Of a stretch of 21,064 bases of DNA, positions 5,767 through 14,450 are shown in pieces; position 1 is the stretch's first letter, and each line of letters opens with the position of its first letter. The notes below the pieces were generated by a model. That model did no database searches, had not been told where the DNA came from, and saw only the letters and a list, made by a program, of their open reading frames with translations. Location: positions 1-21,064 of the IMG/VR virus record IMGVR_UViG_3300025383_000126; one strand, 5' to 3'. Source of the stretch: a virus. The translations under genes were made by a program, and so were the position numbers.

Positions 5767-6576
5767 ATGTCGCAAACAATTAGTGCAGTCTCTAATCCAG
5801 ACTTGGCAAACAACTTAGTGAAAGACGCTCTTAAAGAGGTCTCTACAGAACTAGAACCAACAATAGTTCCTCCTTCGGATACAACTGTACAACTTCCTGG
5901 CGGTTACATTACAACCGCTGGGGAGTTGCTACAGACCGCAGAGGTTCGAGAGTTAACTGGTCGAGATGAGGAAGCAATTTCTAAGGCCTCTAACGTTGGA
6001 AAAGCCCTTCTAACTATCTTAGAACGTGGAACCGTCAAAGTTGGAGACTTAAAGGCTGATGACAAGATTCTTGATCACATGCTTACAGGTGACCGTGAGG
6101 CAATTCTTCTAGGAATCCTTAAGGCAACGTTTGGAACAACTACAGATATGTCAATTTTCTGTGGTGGTTGCAATGACTTTAAGAATGTAACTGTAGATAT
6201 CAACGAAGATATCAAGACAAAGATTCTTACAGATCCTATTGGAGACAGAATTTTTACAGTCAGCGGTAAGGCTGGAGATATTGAGGTACAACTTCCAACT
6301 GGAATCGCCCAAAAAGAATTGATCAATAATGCAGATAAAACTCCTGCAGAGATGAACACAATTCTTCTTGAGAAGACAGTCTTGAAGATTAACAACTCAC
6401 CCGTCTACAGCAAGATCCAGGTTCAGAACCTACCTGTTGTAGATCGCAAAAAGATTATTGAAGAGATCAATCAGCGTGTTCCTGGTCCACAATTTGATGA
6501 TGTGACTATGGAATGCCCAGATTGTGGAAGTGAGGTAACGATATCCATTAACTTGGGTACGTTGTTTCAGTTCTAA
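5767..6576 (+). CDS. Tail/baseplate assembly chaperone, zinc-ribbon type (T4 gp26-like)
   Basis: A 269-residue protein between tube and tape measure, where tail assembly chaperones lie. The N-terminal third has LPGGYITTAGELLQTAEVRE followed by LTGRDEEAISKA, a block I associate with the T4-baseplate (gp26-like) family of myovirus assembly factors. Two CxxC pairs, C132/C135 (CGGC) and C250/C253 (CPDC), would together hold one zinc ion, closing a large beta-rich insert into a ribbon. The ending NLGTLFQF is followed by a TAA. A second ORF in the +1 frame overlaps its last codons and has the look of the chaperone's extension. An AAAGGA site lies before the ATG. Confidence 0.8.
   Translation: MSQTISAVSNPDLANNLVKDALKEVSTELEPTIVPPSDTTVQLPGGYITTAGELLQTAEVRELTGRDEEAISKASNVGKALLTILERGTVKVGDLKADDKILDHMLTGDREAILLGILKATFGTTTDMSIFCGGCNDFKNVTVDINEDIKTKILTDPIGDRIFTVSGKAGDIEVQLPTGIAQKELINNADKTPAEMNTILLEKTVLKINNSPVYSKIQVQNLPVVDRKKIIEEINQRVPGPQFDDVTMECPDCGSEVTISINLGTLFQF
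6565..6568 (+). promoter_or_regulatory. Candidate +1 frameshift site (TTT C)
   Basis: Within the 35-base window where both chaperone frames are open (6539-6573), ttt-c is the only codon that can re-pair fully after a +1 slip (UUU to UUC, both Phe). It lies three codons before the TAA stop. The proposed junction is ...GTLF-SSNIVPYVQLF. This is a sequence-based proposal without experimental support. Confidence 0.45.
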
Positions 6577-6580
6577 CATA

Positions 6581-6733
6581 GTGCCGTATGTTCAGTTGTT
6601 TGCTGAATGGGCGGCCATATCGGAGATATACGGTAGTTGGACATTGACTGAGATCAAGGAGATGTCCTCTAGAGAAAGAAAGAATTGGCTAGAACTAGCC
6701 AAGGCAAGAGCGATAAGGAGTCCAGATGGCTAG
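6581..6733 (+). CDS. Second tail-chaperone ORF, probably expressed by +1 frameshift or coupling
   Basis: The +1 frame relative to the preceding chaperone is open from 6539 to the TAG at 6731-6733. From GTG 6581 it encodes 50 residues: VPYVQLFAEWAAISEIYGSW, then TLTEIKEMSSRERKNWLELA, then KARAIRSPDG. The 'W....SEI...W...EI--M---ER--WL-LA' pattern is that of the short second chaperone ORF of many phages. No ribosome binding site precedes GTG 6581. A slippery TTT-C (6565-6568, ttg ttt cag) would let Phe-tRNA slip +1 from UUU to UUC and fuse both ORFs; alternatively, ribosomes may restart at the GTG four bases after the stop. It overlaps the tape measure start by eight bases. Confidence 0.75.
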   Translation: MPYVQLFAEWAAISEIYGSWTLTEIKEMSSRERKNWLELAKARAIRSPDG

Positions 6734-9407
6734 TATGGTGACAAGCGTCAAGTCACTTAACGACGCCCTAAAAGACACGCTCAAAACTCTCAACGAGATC
6801 AATGACACGATCAAGCATATTTCTGCTCCTGCTCAAACAGCAGCAGACTCTATGCGCAAAACCATTACAAAAAATGGTCAAAGAAATCTAACCAAGGGTA
6901 GCAAAGTTGCCCTAGGTACAGACGGTGCCAACTTTACACAGGCTGGTGGTGCTTCTGCAGAAAGTAGAGTTCCTGCTTCTCAACCACAATCTGCTGCACA
7001 GGCTCAAAAGGCAAGCAATGTAAACATGCCATGGATGTCTCCTACTTTGGCAAAGTTCAGCATTGCTGGTGGAGTGGCCCAAGCGGGAGCAGGAGTTGTT
7101 GGTGCAGGTTATGCGCTTGGTCCTGATTTAGGCGCAACAATTTCTCGTGCATCAAACTATTACGCAGTATCTCAATACTCCACAACTGGTCTTGGCTATA
7201 AGCAAATTCAAACTTCTACTTTGGGTGCTTTAGGAAACGGTTTTGGAAGAGGCGTATCAGGGATAGGAGAAGATGCGGCAGCCGCTGCAATTCTTACCCA
7301 ACAGTATGGTTATGCTCCAGGAAGTAGCCCATACCTACAAACTATGCGTGAAGTTGGTGGAGCGTACCGTCAATTTAATCTTGGTAATGCAGCGGCCGCT
7401 CAAGCAATTGGTGGTTTCCAGACTGGAGCAATGGGTGCAAACCTTTACCAATATGGTATTTCTCAGTTTGATAAAAGTGGAAATCCATTATCTGAATCTG
7501 ATATTGCTAAACAACTCTTTAATCGTATTTTTCAAGGACGTGGTCAAGGTAACGTCAAAGGAGTTCAACAATCCTTACAGTACGGACTTGCTGGTGCAGA
7601 CCTTAGCGCTTTAGGATTCTCTGCTGATCAACAACAACTTCTTCGTGCTCAGTTCTTAGCGTTGGCTCAAAACAAAAACGCAGATCTTTCAAAAATGTCT
7701 GGTGCAGGAAACCCAAATGCAGCAGGACAACAGATCATTACATCTCAAACTAATTTGATGCAAGCATCTCAAGACTCTATGATCAAGGGATACCAGGCTG
7801 CTGCAACTACTATTACTGCAGTAAATAAGGAGATGGCACAATTTGGACAATCGGTTATTCAAGCAAAAGCCTACATGCAAGGTCTTGGACAAACTGGTTT
7901 AGGTGGTGCTCTTACCTCTCTTATTGGCGGGTTTACCATGGGAGTAAAGAACATTGCAGAAGGTATGGCGGCCCTTGCTGCTGCTGAAGCAATTGGTATG
8001 CCTCTTGGTAAAGGAGGAACTAAGTTACTAAGTGCTGGACGTGGCGCTCTTTCTTTGATTAAAGGTGCTGCAACTAGGGTAGTTGCTCCTGCTGCAGTTG
8101 GATTAGGGGTTGGCGCTGCAGGAAAACAACTTGGTAAAGCACTGCACGTTAATAGCGGTGTAACACGTGCTGCGTCTGGTTTGGCGGCTGCTGGTGCTGG
8201 TGCTGCAACTGGTGCGGGAATTGGTTCAATATTTGCTCCAGAAACTCTTGGTCTTAGCATTGTTGCTGGTGGAATTATTGGCGGTATTGCTGGACTATTT
8301 AGTGGTGGAAGTTCATACGGAGGTTTTGGCGCATCGTTTGGTGCAAAAGGTGGTGCATACTCTGCAACCCCTGCAAACACCAGTGCTCTTCACCCCAACT
8401 CAGGACAAAGCAATAAACAAACTTTAAGTTCCCCTATTCCTGGAACAGCACCAACAACCATGTATGGTGCTAAAGATCCTGGCATGTGGAATGGAGCAAA
8501 GAACTATCACACAGGTGATGACTACGCTGTTCCTGTAGGAACATCTGTAAAGGCTGTGGCTGATGGTGTTGTCTTTGACGATTCTCCTGGAGCAGATTTT
8601 GGTGTCTATGTACAGATTGACCATGGAAATGGCTATCAAACTTTGTATGGTCACTTACAAAGTAAGTCAGTAAAACTAGGTCAAACAGTTGTTGCTGGTC
8701 AAGAAATTGGTAAATCTGGTCAATCAGGAAATGTTACTGGTCCACACTTACACTTTGAAGTTCGCAAAGGACATAACAATCCAGTAGACCCAGCGTCATT
8801 CTTGACTGGTACAGGTGGAACAAAACAGACTGTATCTGGAAGCACAGTAACTGCTCCTGGAACAATTCTTGGAACAGGAAGTCAACAAGATTGGGCAAAA
8901 CAATTCCTAACAAACTTAGGAAAACCTGTTACAAAACAAAACCTTGCTGCTGTAACAACTTGGATGGCGTTTGAAGGAGGGCAGTGGCATAACTCTGCTC
9001 ACTATAACCCACTTAACACAACACAACCAGCATCAGGTGCTGTAGACATCAACAGTGTTGGCGTAAAATCTTACGCAGATTTTAATCAAGGAATGCAAGC
9101 CACTATTGAAACCATTAATAATGGTCGTTACAAGTCTATTTTAAGCGCTCTCTCTTCAGGGAATAACACTGCAGGAGTATTGCGGGCTGTAAACCACTCT
9201 CCATGGGGAACACATATTCCTGGTTATGGTGGTGGTACATCTGGATTTGGTGCCTCTATGCCGTCTTCTGGACAAGGTGGGTCTACTAATGTTCAAATCA
9301 CAGTGAACATCGCTCAAGCATCGCAAGATGAAGCAGTAAAGTTTGCAAAGAAAGTACAAAGTATTCTTGAAGAAAACAACAGCATCTCTATGATGGGAAC
9401 TAGGTAA
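6726..9407 (+). CDS. Tape measure protein with M23 peptidase and lysozyme-like domains
   Basis: An 893-residue protein with an AAGGAG site. The N-terminal 60 residues are helical; about 110-530 is Ala/Gly/Gln-rich with hydrophobic segments (AAAGLGVGAAGK type), typical of a tape measure that sets tail length. Residues about 575-695 form an M23 metallopeptidase: H595 and D599 in HTGDDYAV, H643 in YGHL, and H674/H676 in PHLHFE, so the zinc and catalytic positions are intact. Residues about 725-830 resemble a lysozyme-like domain of actinophage tail proteins: W746, E750 in WMAFEGG, NPLNTT near 761, GVKSYADFNQG. These enzymes would open peptidoglycan during DNA injection. The end is helical. It overlaps the chaperone extension and joins the next gene through TAATG. 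Confidence 0.93.
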   Translation: MASMVTSVKSLNDALKDTLKTLNEINDTIKHISAPAQTAADSMRKTITKNGQRNLTKGSKVALGTDGANFTQAGGASAESRVPASQPQSAAQAQKASNVNMPWMSPTLAKFSIAGGVAQAGAGVVGAGYALGPDLGATISRASNYYAVSQYSTTGLGYKQIQTSTLGALGNGFGRGVSGIGEDAAAAAILTQQYGYAPGSSPYLQTMREVGGAYRQFNLGNAAAAQAIGGFQTGAMGANLYQYGISQFDKSGNPLSESDIAKQLFNRIFQGRGQGNVKGVQQSLQYGLAGADLSALGFSADQQQLLRAQFLALAQNKNADLSKMSGAGNPNAAGQQIITSQTNLMQASQDSMIKGYQAAATTITAVNKEMAQFGQSVIQAKAYMQGLGQTGLGGALTSLIGGFTMGVKNIAEGMAALAAAEAIGMPLGKGGTKLLSAGRGALSLIKGAATRVVAPAAVGLGVGAAGKQLGKALHVNSGVTRAASGLAAAGAGAATGAGIGSIFAPETLGLSIVAGGIIGGIAGLFSGGSSYGGFGASFGAKGGAYSATPANTSALHPNSGQSNKQTLSSPIPGTAPTTMYGAKDPGMWNGAKNYHTGDDYAVPVGTSVKAVADGVVFDDSPGADFGVYVQIDHGNGYQTLYGHLQSKSVKLGQTVVAGQEIGKSGQSGNVTGPHLHFEVRKGHNNPVDPASFLTGTGGTKQTVSGSTVTAPGTILGTGSQQDWAKQFLTNLGKPVTKQNLAAVTTWMAFEGGQWHNSAHYNPLNTTQPASGAVDINSVGVKSYADFNQGMQATIETINNGRYKSILSALSSGNNTAGVLRAVNHSPWGTHIPGYGGGTSGFGASMPSSGQGGSTNVQITVNIAQASQDEAVKFAKKVQSILEENNSISMMGTR

Positions 9408-10762
9408 TGGCTACAAATAAAAAGATCCCACTATCATCTGCTCAACTTGCTGCTAATCAAGACATTATCAATGCAGATTATCAAGCGCAAATTACTCAAA
9501 AAGTAACATATGATGCTGCTGTAAAAAAAGTTGCTACTTTAAAAGACAAACTTTATAATCAAAATAAATATTTGCAAACTACATACAATCTTTATTTAGC
9601 ACTGTTGTATGAGTACGATGTTTACGAGCCTGTAAATCACCCTAAAGGACATGTAGATATTTTAACTCTTAGTTCGTCTGTTCAAAAACAAATTCAAGAT
9701 GCGTACACAAAATGGCAAGCAGTTGTTGCCGAAGTTAAACAGACTGGTAATGATTTGTTGGCAGCAGATAAAGACGTAGTTACTGCTCAAAACACTTTAA
9801 ACCAAGATAAAGCAGCACTAGCGGCTGCGGTTAAAGCCAACGCTGCAGGAAAACCTGCTCCAGCAGTTGGTTCTTCTGGTGCTGGAAACCCTCCTGGAGG
9901 TAATCCCCCATCAGTTATTGGAGACCCAAAACCTTACACATATAACGCTCCAATGACCTCTTCTTCTTATTTGAAGTTTGGTCCTCAAGTACTGTCTGCT
10001 AAAAATGACATGTTAATTACCGATCCAGGAGCATGGGATCATGCTCAATCAGCATGGCAACCAGACAAAGATGGAAAGTTTAAAGGTGCAAAAGGCGCTA
10101 TTCAAATGAGCCAAAGTTTAGCAGCAGATGCCAGCGTGTTAACTAAAAAAACTGCAGCATCAGGTCTTGCTACTGACACAACTCCTTATGGTTTTAAATT
10201 CTTATACAACCCAACATCTGTTGGAATGTCTTGGGGTATTGTAGAAAGTTTTTCTCCTCAATTTGAACAGTCAGGTCAAGATATAGCAACCGCAATTGGT
10301 AATGGGTTACTTGCAAGTACAGTTACTTTTTCTTTAATTCTTAACCGCATTGAAGATATGATGTACATAAAAGATAGCACTGGAGAATTCTTAACTAGAA
10401 ATACTTCTCCATATCCTTATACAGTGAATTCTTCAGAACGCGGTTTAATTTACGATCGTGGAACTATGTATGATCTTGAATATTTGTTTAGAGCAACTGG
10501 TGGGTATAACTCTCAATACAAATCAAGTGTTGGAAACATAGTAACAGCAGATAAAGGTTGGTTGATGCCTATTCCTGTCGAGTTGCATTTGGGAGCAAAC
10601 TTACGCTATTTAGTAAGAGTTTCATCTTTAGATATTAACCATGCTATTTTTAATGAACGAATGGTACCTATATTTACAACTGTAAATATAACCTGTACTC
10701 GTTACTATGACAATCAAGTGTTATACAGCGCAGCATCAACAGCAGCGGCAGGTGGAAGATAA
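9407..10762 (+). CDS. Baseplate/tube adaptor, CIS-tube-like
   Basis: A 451-residue protein. Residues 1-145 are predicted long helices or coiled coil (Gln/Lys/Ala-rich, with LKDKLYNQNKYLQTTYNLYL). A Pro/Gly linker (about 148-175) follows. The C-terminal half has YGFKFLYNPTSVGMSWGIVE near residues 262-281, then TVTFSLILNRIEDM, and ends with LRYLVRVSSLDINHAIFNER and VPIFTTVNITCTRYYD. 'F-F-NP-S...(V/T)-SL-LN...V-S-DI-(H/Y)-F...P--T-VNIT' is the layout of the contractile-injection-system tube adaptor (Afp7/Pvc7 N-terminal domain). The LysM part, fused in those systems, is here a separate next gene. Codons are AT-rich compared with sheath and tube. TAATG overlaps link both sides. Confidence 0.65.
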   Translation: MATNKKIPLSSAQLAANQDIINADYQAQITQKVTYDAAVKKVATLKDKLYNQNKYLQTTYNLYLALLYEYDVYEPVNHPKGHVDILTLSSSVQKQIQDAYTKWQAVVAEVKQTGNDLLAADKDVVTAQNTLNQDKAALAAAVKANAAGKPAPAVGSSGAGNPPGGNPPSVIGDPKPYTYNAPMTSSSYLKFGPQVLSAKNDMLITDPGAWDHAQSAWQPDKDGKFKGAKGAIQMSQSLAADASVLTKKTAASGLATDTTPYGFKFLYNPTSVGMSWGIVESFSPQFEQSGQDIATAIGNGLLASTVTFSLILNRIEDMMYIKDSTGEFLTRNTSPYPYTVNSSERGLIYDRGTMYDLEYLFRATGGYNSQYKSSVGNIVTADKGWLMPIPVELHLGANLRYLVRVSSLDINHAIFNERMVPIFTTVNITCTRYYDNQVLYSAASTAAAGGR

Positions 10763-11052
10763 TGTATGTAGATAGTAGATACGCAAACCCTATTACAACC
10801 CCTGAAGGGGTAATCCCAAAAGCATGGGATGCTCACCGTCAGGCATACCACATTATGATCTTGCGTAATTGGCCTACCTATGCAACCAAATTTTACACTT
10901 ATGAGTGGAAAGATGGAGATCGTTTAGATCTTATTGCTAATAAATTTTTAGGTAATCCACAATTTTGGTGGAAAATTATGGACCTTAATCCAGAGGTAAT
11001 AAACCCTACTCAAATATCTGCTGGAACATTACTGAGGTTACCAAATGCTTGA
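10762..11052 (+). CDS. LysM-domain baseplate protein
   Basis: A 96-residue protein with one LysM-like domain at about residues 45-96: YEWKDGDRLDLIANKFLGNP, then QFWWKIMDLNPEVINPTQIS and AGTLLRLPNA. The pattern 'GDRLDLIA-KFLGN-WW-I---NP-I-P--I--G--LR-P' is characteristic of phage baseplate LysM (gp53/Afp7 C-terminal type). In tails this module sits at the junction of tube and hub rather than acting as a free peptidoglycan binder. The N-terminal 40 residues (YVDSRYANPITTPEGVIPKA) are likely an extended arm. It starts in the preceding stop (TAATG) and overlaps the hub gene by eight bases. Confidence 0.9.
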   Translation: MYVDSRYANPITTPEGVIPKAWDAHRQAYHIMILRNWPTYATKFYTYEWKDGDRLDLIANKFLGNPQFWWKIMDLNPEVINPTQISAGTLLRLPNA

Positions 11053-12295
11053 TCCTGAACGTCAAGGAAAATTTTCTAATACTTATGAGGTTGTGTTTCC
11101 TGATTATCCAAGTTTCAACACGCAACCAAGAAAAGTTACTCTTACTCAACACATAAACAGCCATGATGTTGTTGTGTTAAGGTTTCAGTATTTTAGTACC
11201 TTAGTTGTTAACTCTTTTAAGACAGGAACACCAGTTCAAATATCTTGGAGAAACGACAAAGTTAACAAAACTTTTATTGGTTATGTTTCCCATGTCCAAT
11301 ACCCAACAACACAAGTTCTTAATAGATACGTAGAAATTATTTGTGTAGGTGGTTCTTATCCTCTAAAAGAAGAGACATCTAAAATTTGGGTGAACACTAC
11401 GGCATCTCAAGTTGCTACAGAAATTGCTAAAAAGTTTTATTTAAAGCCGCTAGTTACTCCAAGCACAGTAAAACTTAGTCAGATATCTATGGCTGGACAT
11501 ACGTATTGGGAAAAACTTGTGGAACTAGCAAATAAAATTGGCTATGGAGTACAAGTATTGGGAACAGAACTTCACTTTCATCCTATAGATACAATGATTG
11601 ACCAATTCATGACAACTATTCCAGTCATGTCTTTTCTAGACCCTTTTACCAACGCAACATCCATATTTGATGTTCAAACTTTAGATTCTTTTGAATCTAA
11701 GTTGGGTGATTACGTTGAAAAGCATTCAAATAACAGAACAAATAAAATAGTAGCAGGAGTTGATCCTGTCACAGGAAAAGTTTACAAAACTAAATCTTCT
11801 CCGCACACAGTTGGTTCTGCAATTCGCGCTAATACAAAAGCGCCTTTGTTTTCAAAGATTGAGTCTGGAGTTGTTGCAAATAGTGACGCTATGACAAAAG
11901 CCTTGGCTGATGCAAAAGCGCAACTATCTCGTCTATCAATCCCAGGTAAAGGTACTGGACAAGGAGATCCAAGAATTTCTCCATGGGGAACTATTGAAGT
12001 AAGAAATACAGGGGGTAATTCAGACGGGTTCTGGATTGTTACTTCCGCAAAACATGAAATGACTATTGATGGAAAATACACGGTGGACTTTTCTTGTGCT
12101 ACAGACGGCGTGGGAACAAACAAGCCAAGTGCTACAAGGCCATCCTCTGCAGGAACTGTTCCAACAATTAACCTTAATTACCCTACAGCAGGAACCAACC
12201 CATCTAATTCCTATACACTGAGTACTGCTACAGCCCTTATAGACCAAACAAACACGGGCTTTAATATTGTTCCAAGAAGATGGGTAGGTGTTTGA
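11045..12295 (+). CDS. Baseplate hub protein, gpD/gp27-like
   Basis: A 416-residue protein. The first 110 residues are beta-rich, with TGTPVQISWRNDKVNKTFIG and YVSHVQYP, then YVEIICVGGSYPLKEETSKI, matching the hub barrel of late-control gpD/gp27. A helix-rich block with ASQVATEIAKKFYLKPLVTP and HTYWEKLVELANKIGYGVQ (about 118-180) is typical of the domain just before the second barrel. The middle contains DSFESKLGDYVEKHSNN, and the end carries the second barrel (GFWIVTSAKHEMTIDGKYTV). Three copies would form a ring beneath the tube on which the spike sits. It starts by eight-base overlap and ends in an ATGA overlap with the gp25-like gene. Confidence 0.87.
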   Translation: MLDPERQGKFSNTYEVVFPDYPSFNTQPRKVTLTQHINSHDVVVLRFQYFSTLVVNSFKTGTPVQISWRNDKVNKTFIGYVSHVQYPTTQVLNRYVEIICVGGSYPLKEETSKIWVNTTASQVATEIAKKFYLKPLVTPSTVKLSQISMAGHTYWEKLVELANKIGYGVQVLGTELHFHPIDTMIDQFMTTIPVMSFLDPFTNATSIFDVQTLDSFESKLGDYVEKHSNNRTNKIVAGVDPVTGKVYKTKSSPHTVGSAIRANTKAPLFSKIESGVVANSDAMTKALADAKAQLSRLSIPGKGTGQGDPRISPWGTIEVRNTGGNSDGFWIVTSAKHEMTIDGKYTVDFSCATDGVGTNKPSATRPSSAGTVPTINLNYPTAGTNPSNSYTLSTATALIDQTNTGFNIVPRRWVGV

Positions 12296-12699
12296 TGGCT
12301 AACGAAGTTGCTGTAACTCTTCCTTTCCATATTGATTACTCAGGACGAGTCTCCTTTACTCAAGACCAAAAAGTAATGTGGGCAGACCGAGTTAAGTCGG
12401 TCATAGGAACAGCAGTAAGAGAACGGGTAATGAGACCTACCTTTGGGACGTTAATTCCTTACGCTCTTTTTGAGTCTGAAGATGACGCGTCTACAGAAAT
12501 TAAAGTTGAAATTCAAAAAGCATTTAATTCTCAATTGCCAACTTTAGTATTAACAGATTCTACCGTAACAATTGACACATACACCAATACAATAACGGCC
12601 AACATAACTTACCAATTGCCTAACAGCACAGTAATAACAACTAATCTTGGAGTACTTTCATTAGCAGGATCTAACCCACCATACGAGGAGATATTGTGA
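12295..12699 (+). CDS. Baseplate wedge protein, gp25-like
   Basis: A 134-residue protein with the gp25/gpW wedge signature: DRVKSVIGTAVRERVMRPTF with GTLIPYALFESEDDASTEIK (about residues 29-66), followed by IQKAFNSQLPTLVLTD and beta strands. The core 'I-TA-RER-MRP-FGT-I---LFE' is diagnostic of this family, which links the sheath to the baseplate wedges. The ATG at 12295 was chosen: it forms an ATGA overlap with the hub stop and has GGTAGGTG just upstream. An in-frame ATG at 12280 would add five residues and lie inside the hub gene. The 3' end overlaps the baseplate J GTG start by four bases. Confidence 0.92.
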   Translation: MANEVAVTLPFHIDYSGRVSFTQDQKVMWADRVKSVIGTAVRERVMRPTFGTLIPYALFESEDDASTEIKVEIQKAFNSQLPTLVLTDSTVTIDTYTNTITANITYQLPNSTVITTNLGVLSLAGSNPPYEEIL

Positions 12700-14450
12700 C
12701 CACACAAATTTCTACAATACCAGTATCAGTTGACTACACTGCTAGAGACTTTTACTCTATTAAAGATAAGTTAATTGCCAGAATACAGGCGCGTATCCCT
12801 AACTGGACTGCCAGTGACCCTGCTGATTTTGGTGTTGCTTTTGTTGAGGCCATGGCTTACATGGGTGACTTGATCTCTTATTACATCGATAGAAATGCAA
12901 ACGAGAACTCTATCTACACCGCTACTCAACGAAACAGCGTTCTCAATATCGCACAGACTTTTGGTTATACGCCAGCAGGTTATCGTCAATCGTATGTAAA
13001 CTTAACTTTCTCTAACTCTGGAGATACTGACCAGATTATCTATGGAGGAACAGTAGTATCAGGGCAAGTCACCACTGGTGATGTTGTACAGACTCTGTAC
13101 TTTACAACTACCTCAGACATAACAGTTGTTGGAGGAAGTTCTAATACTGTACTTGCTAAAGAAGGTCAACTAGTAACTCTAGTTTCCCCAACAGCAATTC
13201 CTACATACGGAGAACTCATTGGTACTTCGGATGGCTCTCCAAACCAAACTTACATGCTCCTTCATTCTCCAGTAGTGGATGGAACGCTATCTCTGTACAT
13301 TCAAGACGGAGATGTGTATTCTCAATGGAACCAAGTTCAGCACATCACTGACTACGGCCCATCTGATTTGGTTTACACCACATCTTTTGACCAAAACGAC
13401 AACTTGTTTGTCACCTTTGGTGATGGTGTTTCAGGTGCTATCCCTGTTCCTTACTCTCAAATCCGTGTGGTCTATACGGTAGGTGGAGGAGATGTTGGAA
13501 ATATTGGTTCTAACATCGCTACAAACATTAGTTATGTTCCAGGACTTACAGACACTCAAGTAACTGCTCTTAAAGGAACCATCACTGTAACTAACGCAAC
13601 TGCTGCTATCGCGGGATCAAACCCAGAAAGCACAGACCAGATTAGAATTTCTGCTCCTGCGTCTTTGCGTGCGGCTAATCGCGCTGTTACATTAAAAGAC
13701 TTTGCTGACCTTGCACTAAGCGTAAACAATGTAGGAAAAGCACAAGCAACTGCTGCTGTTTGGTCTTCTGTCACTCTGTATATTGCCCCAACTAGAAACG
13801 CAGGAACAACAGATCTACAGCCTGGATTAAACTCAGATGGATCTCCATCTGCTGAATACACTACCTTGGCTAACAACGTTTCTACATATATGGCAGATAA
13901 ACTACTTATTGGAAGTTCTCTTAGTGTTCAACCACCTACATATGTAGATGCCGTTCTTTCATTAACATACTCACTTGACCCTAAGTACAAACAATCAGAT
14001 GTAACAAGTTCAATTTTGTCAACTCTATCAACCAAATATGGATACAACGCAGTATCTTTTAAAGAAACTATTTATCCTCAAGATATTGAGGCAGTAGTCA
14101 ACGGTTTAAATGGAGTTAAAACTGCACGAGTAACTGGTTTATACCGTTATGGTGTTCCTATTACATCTGCTGCTGCTTCTGGAACAGCGATTACTTACAC
14201 AACTAGCGCTCCTCATGGATTGAGTGTTGGATCAACTGTTACAGTTACTGGGTTTAGTCCCAGTGGTTACAATGTAACTTCTGCATCAGTTGCAACAGTT
14301 GCTGATTCCACGCACTTTACTGTTGCTAGTACGCAGTCCAGCGGTACTGCTACAGGAACTGGAGCCTTTACTGGGTACTCAACTCTAATAGGATCAGAAA
14401 ACGAAATTTTTAGATTCCAGGTAAGTAACATCAATATTGGAACGATGTAG
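12696..14450 (+). CDS. Baseplate J-like wedge protein with inserted beta domain
   Basis: A 584-residue baseplate J-like protein starting at GTG. The N-terminal block PVSVDYTARDFYSIKDKLIA, then DPADFGVAFVEAMAYMGDLI and SYYIDRNANENSIYTATQRN (residues 8-78), is classic. Mid-protein strands are followed by VTFGDGVSGAIPVPYSQIRV (about 245-265) and a helix with RISAPASLRAANRAVTLKDF (about 320-340). About residues 490-560 hold an extra domain (AITYTTSAPHG, VGSTVTVTGFSPSGYNV) similar to one in the gpI-like protein, placed just before the normal C-terminal strand (LIGSENEIFRF). J-type proteins form the wedge arms of contractile baseplates. The end overlaps the spike gene by one base. Confidence 0.93.
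   Translation: MTTQISTIPVSVDYTARDFYSIKDKLIARIQARIPNWTASDPADFGVAFVEAMAYMGDLISYYIDRNANENSIYTATQRNSVLNIAQTFGYTPAGYRQSYVNLTFSNSGDTDQIIYGGTVVSGQVTTGDVVQTLYFTTTSDITVVGGSSNTVLAKEGQLVTLVSPTAIPTYGELIGTSDGSPNQTYMLLHSPVVDGTLSLYIQDGDVYSQWNQVQHITDYGPSDLVYTTSFDQNDNLFVTFGDGVSGAIPVPYSQIRVVYTVGGGDVGNIGSNIATNISYVPGLTDTQVTALKGTITVTNATAAIAGSNPESTDQIRISAPASLRAANRAVTLKDFADLALSVNNVGKAQATAAVWSSVTLYIAPTRNAGTTDLQPGLNSDGSPSAEYTTLANNVSTYMADKLLIGSSLSVQPPTYVDAVLSLTYSLDPKYKQSDVTSSILSTLSTKYGYNAVSFKETIYPQDIEAVVNGLNGVKTARVTGLYRYGVPITSAAASGTAITYTTSAPHGLSVGSTVTVTGFSPSGYNVTSASVATVADSTHFTVASTQSSGTATGTGAFTGYSTLIGSENEIFRFQVSNINIGTM

Noticed and set aside
7871-8380. 169-codon antisense open frame in the tape measure gene
   Set aside because: Pro/Ala-rich sequence mirrors the Gly/Ala-rich tape measure; no ribosome binding site and no domain.
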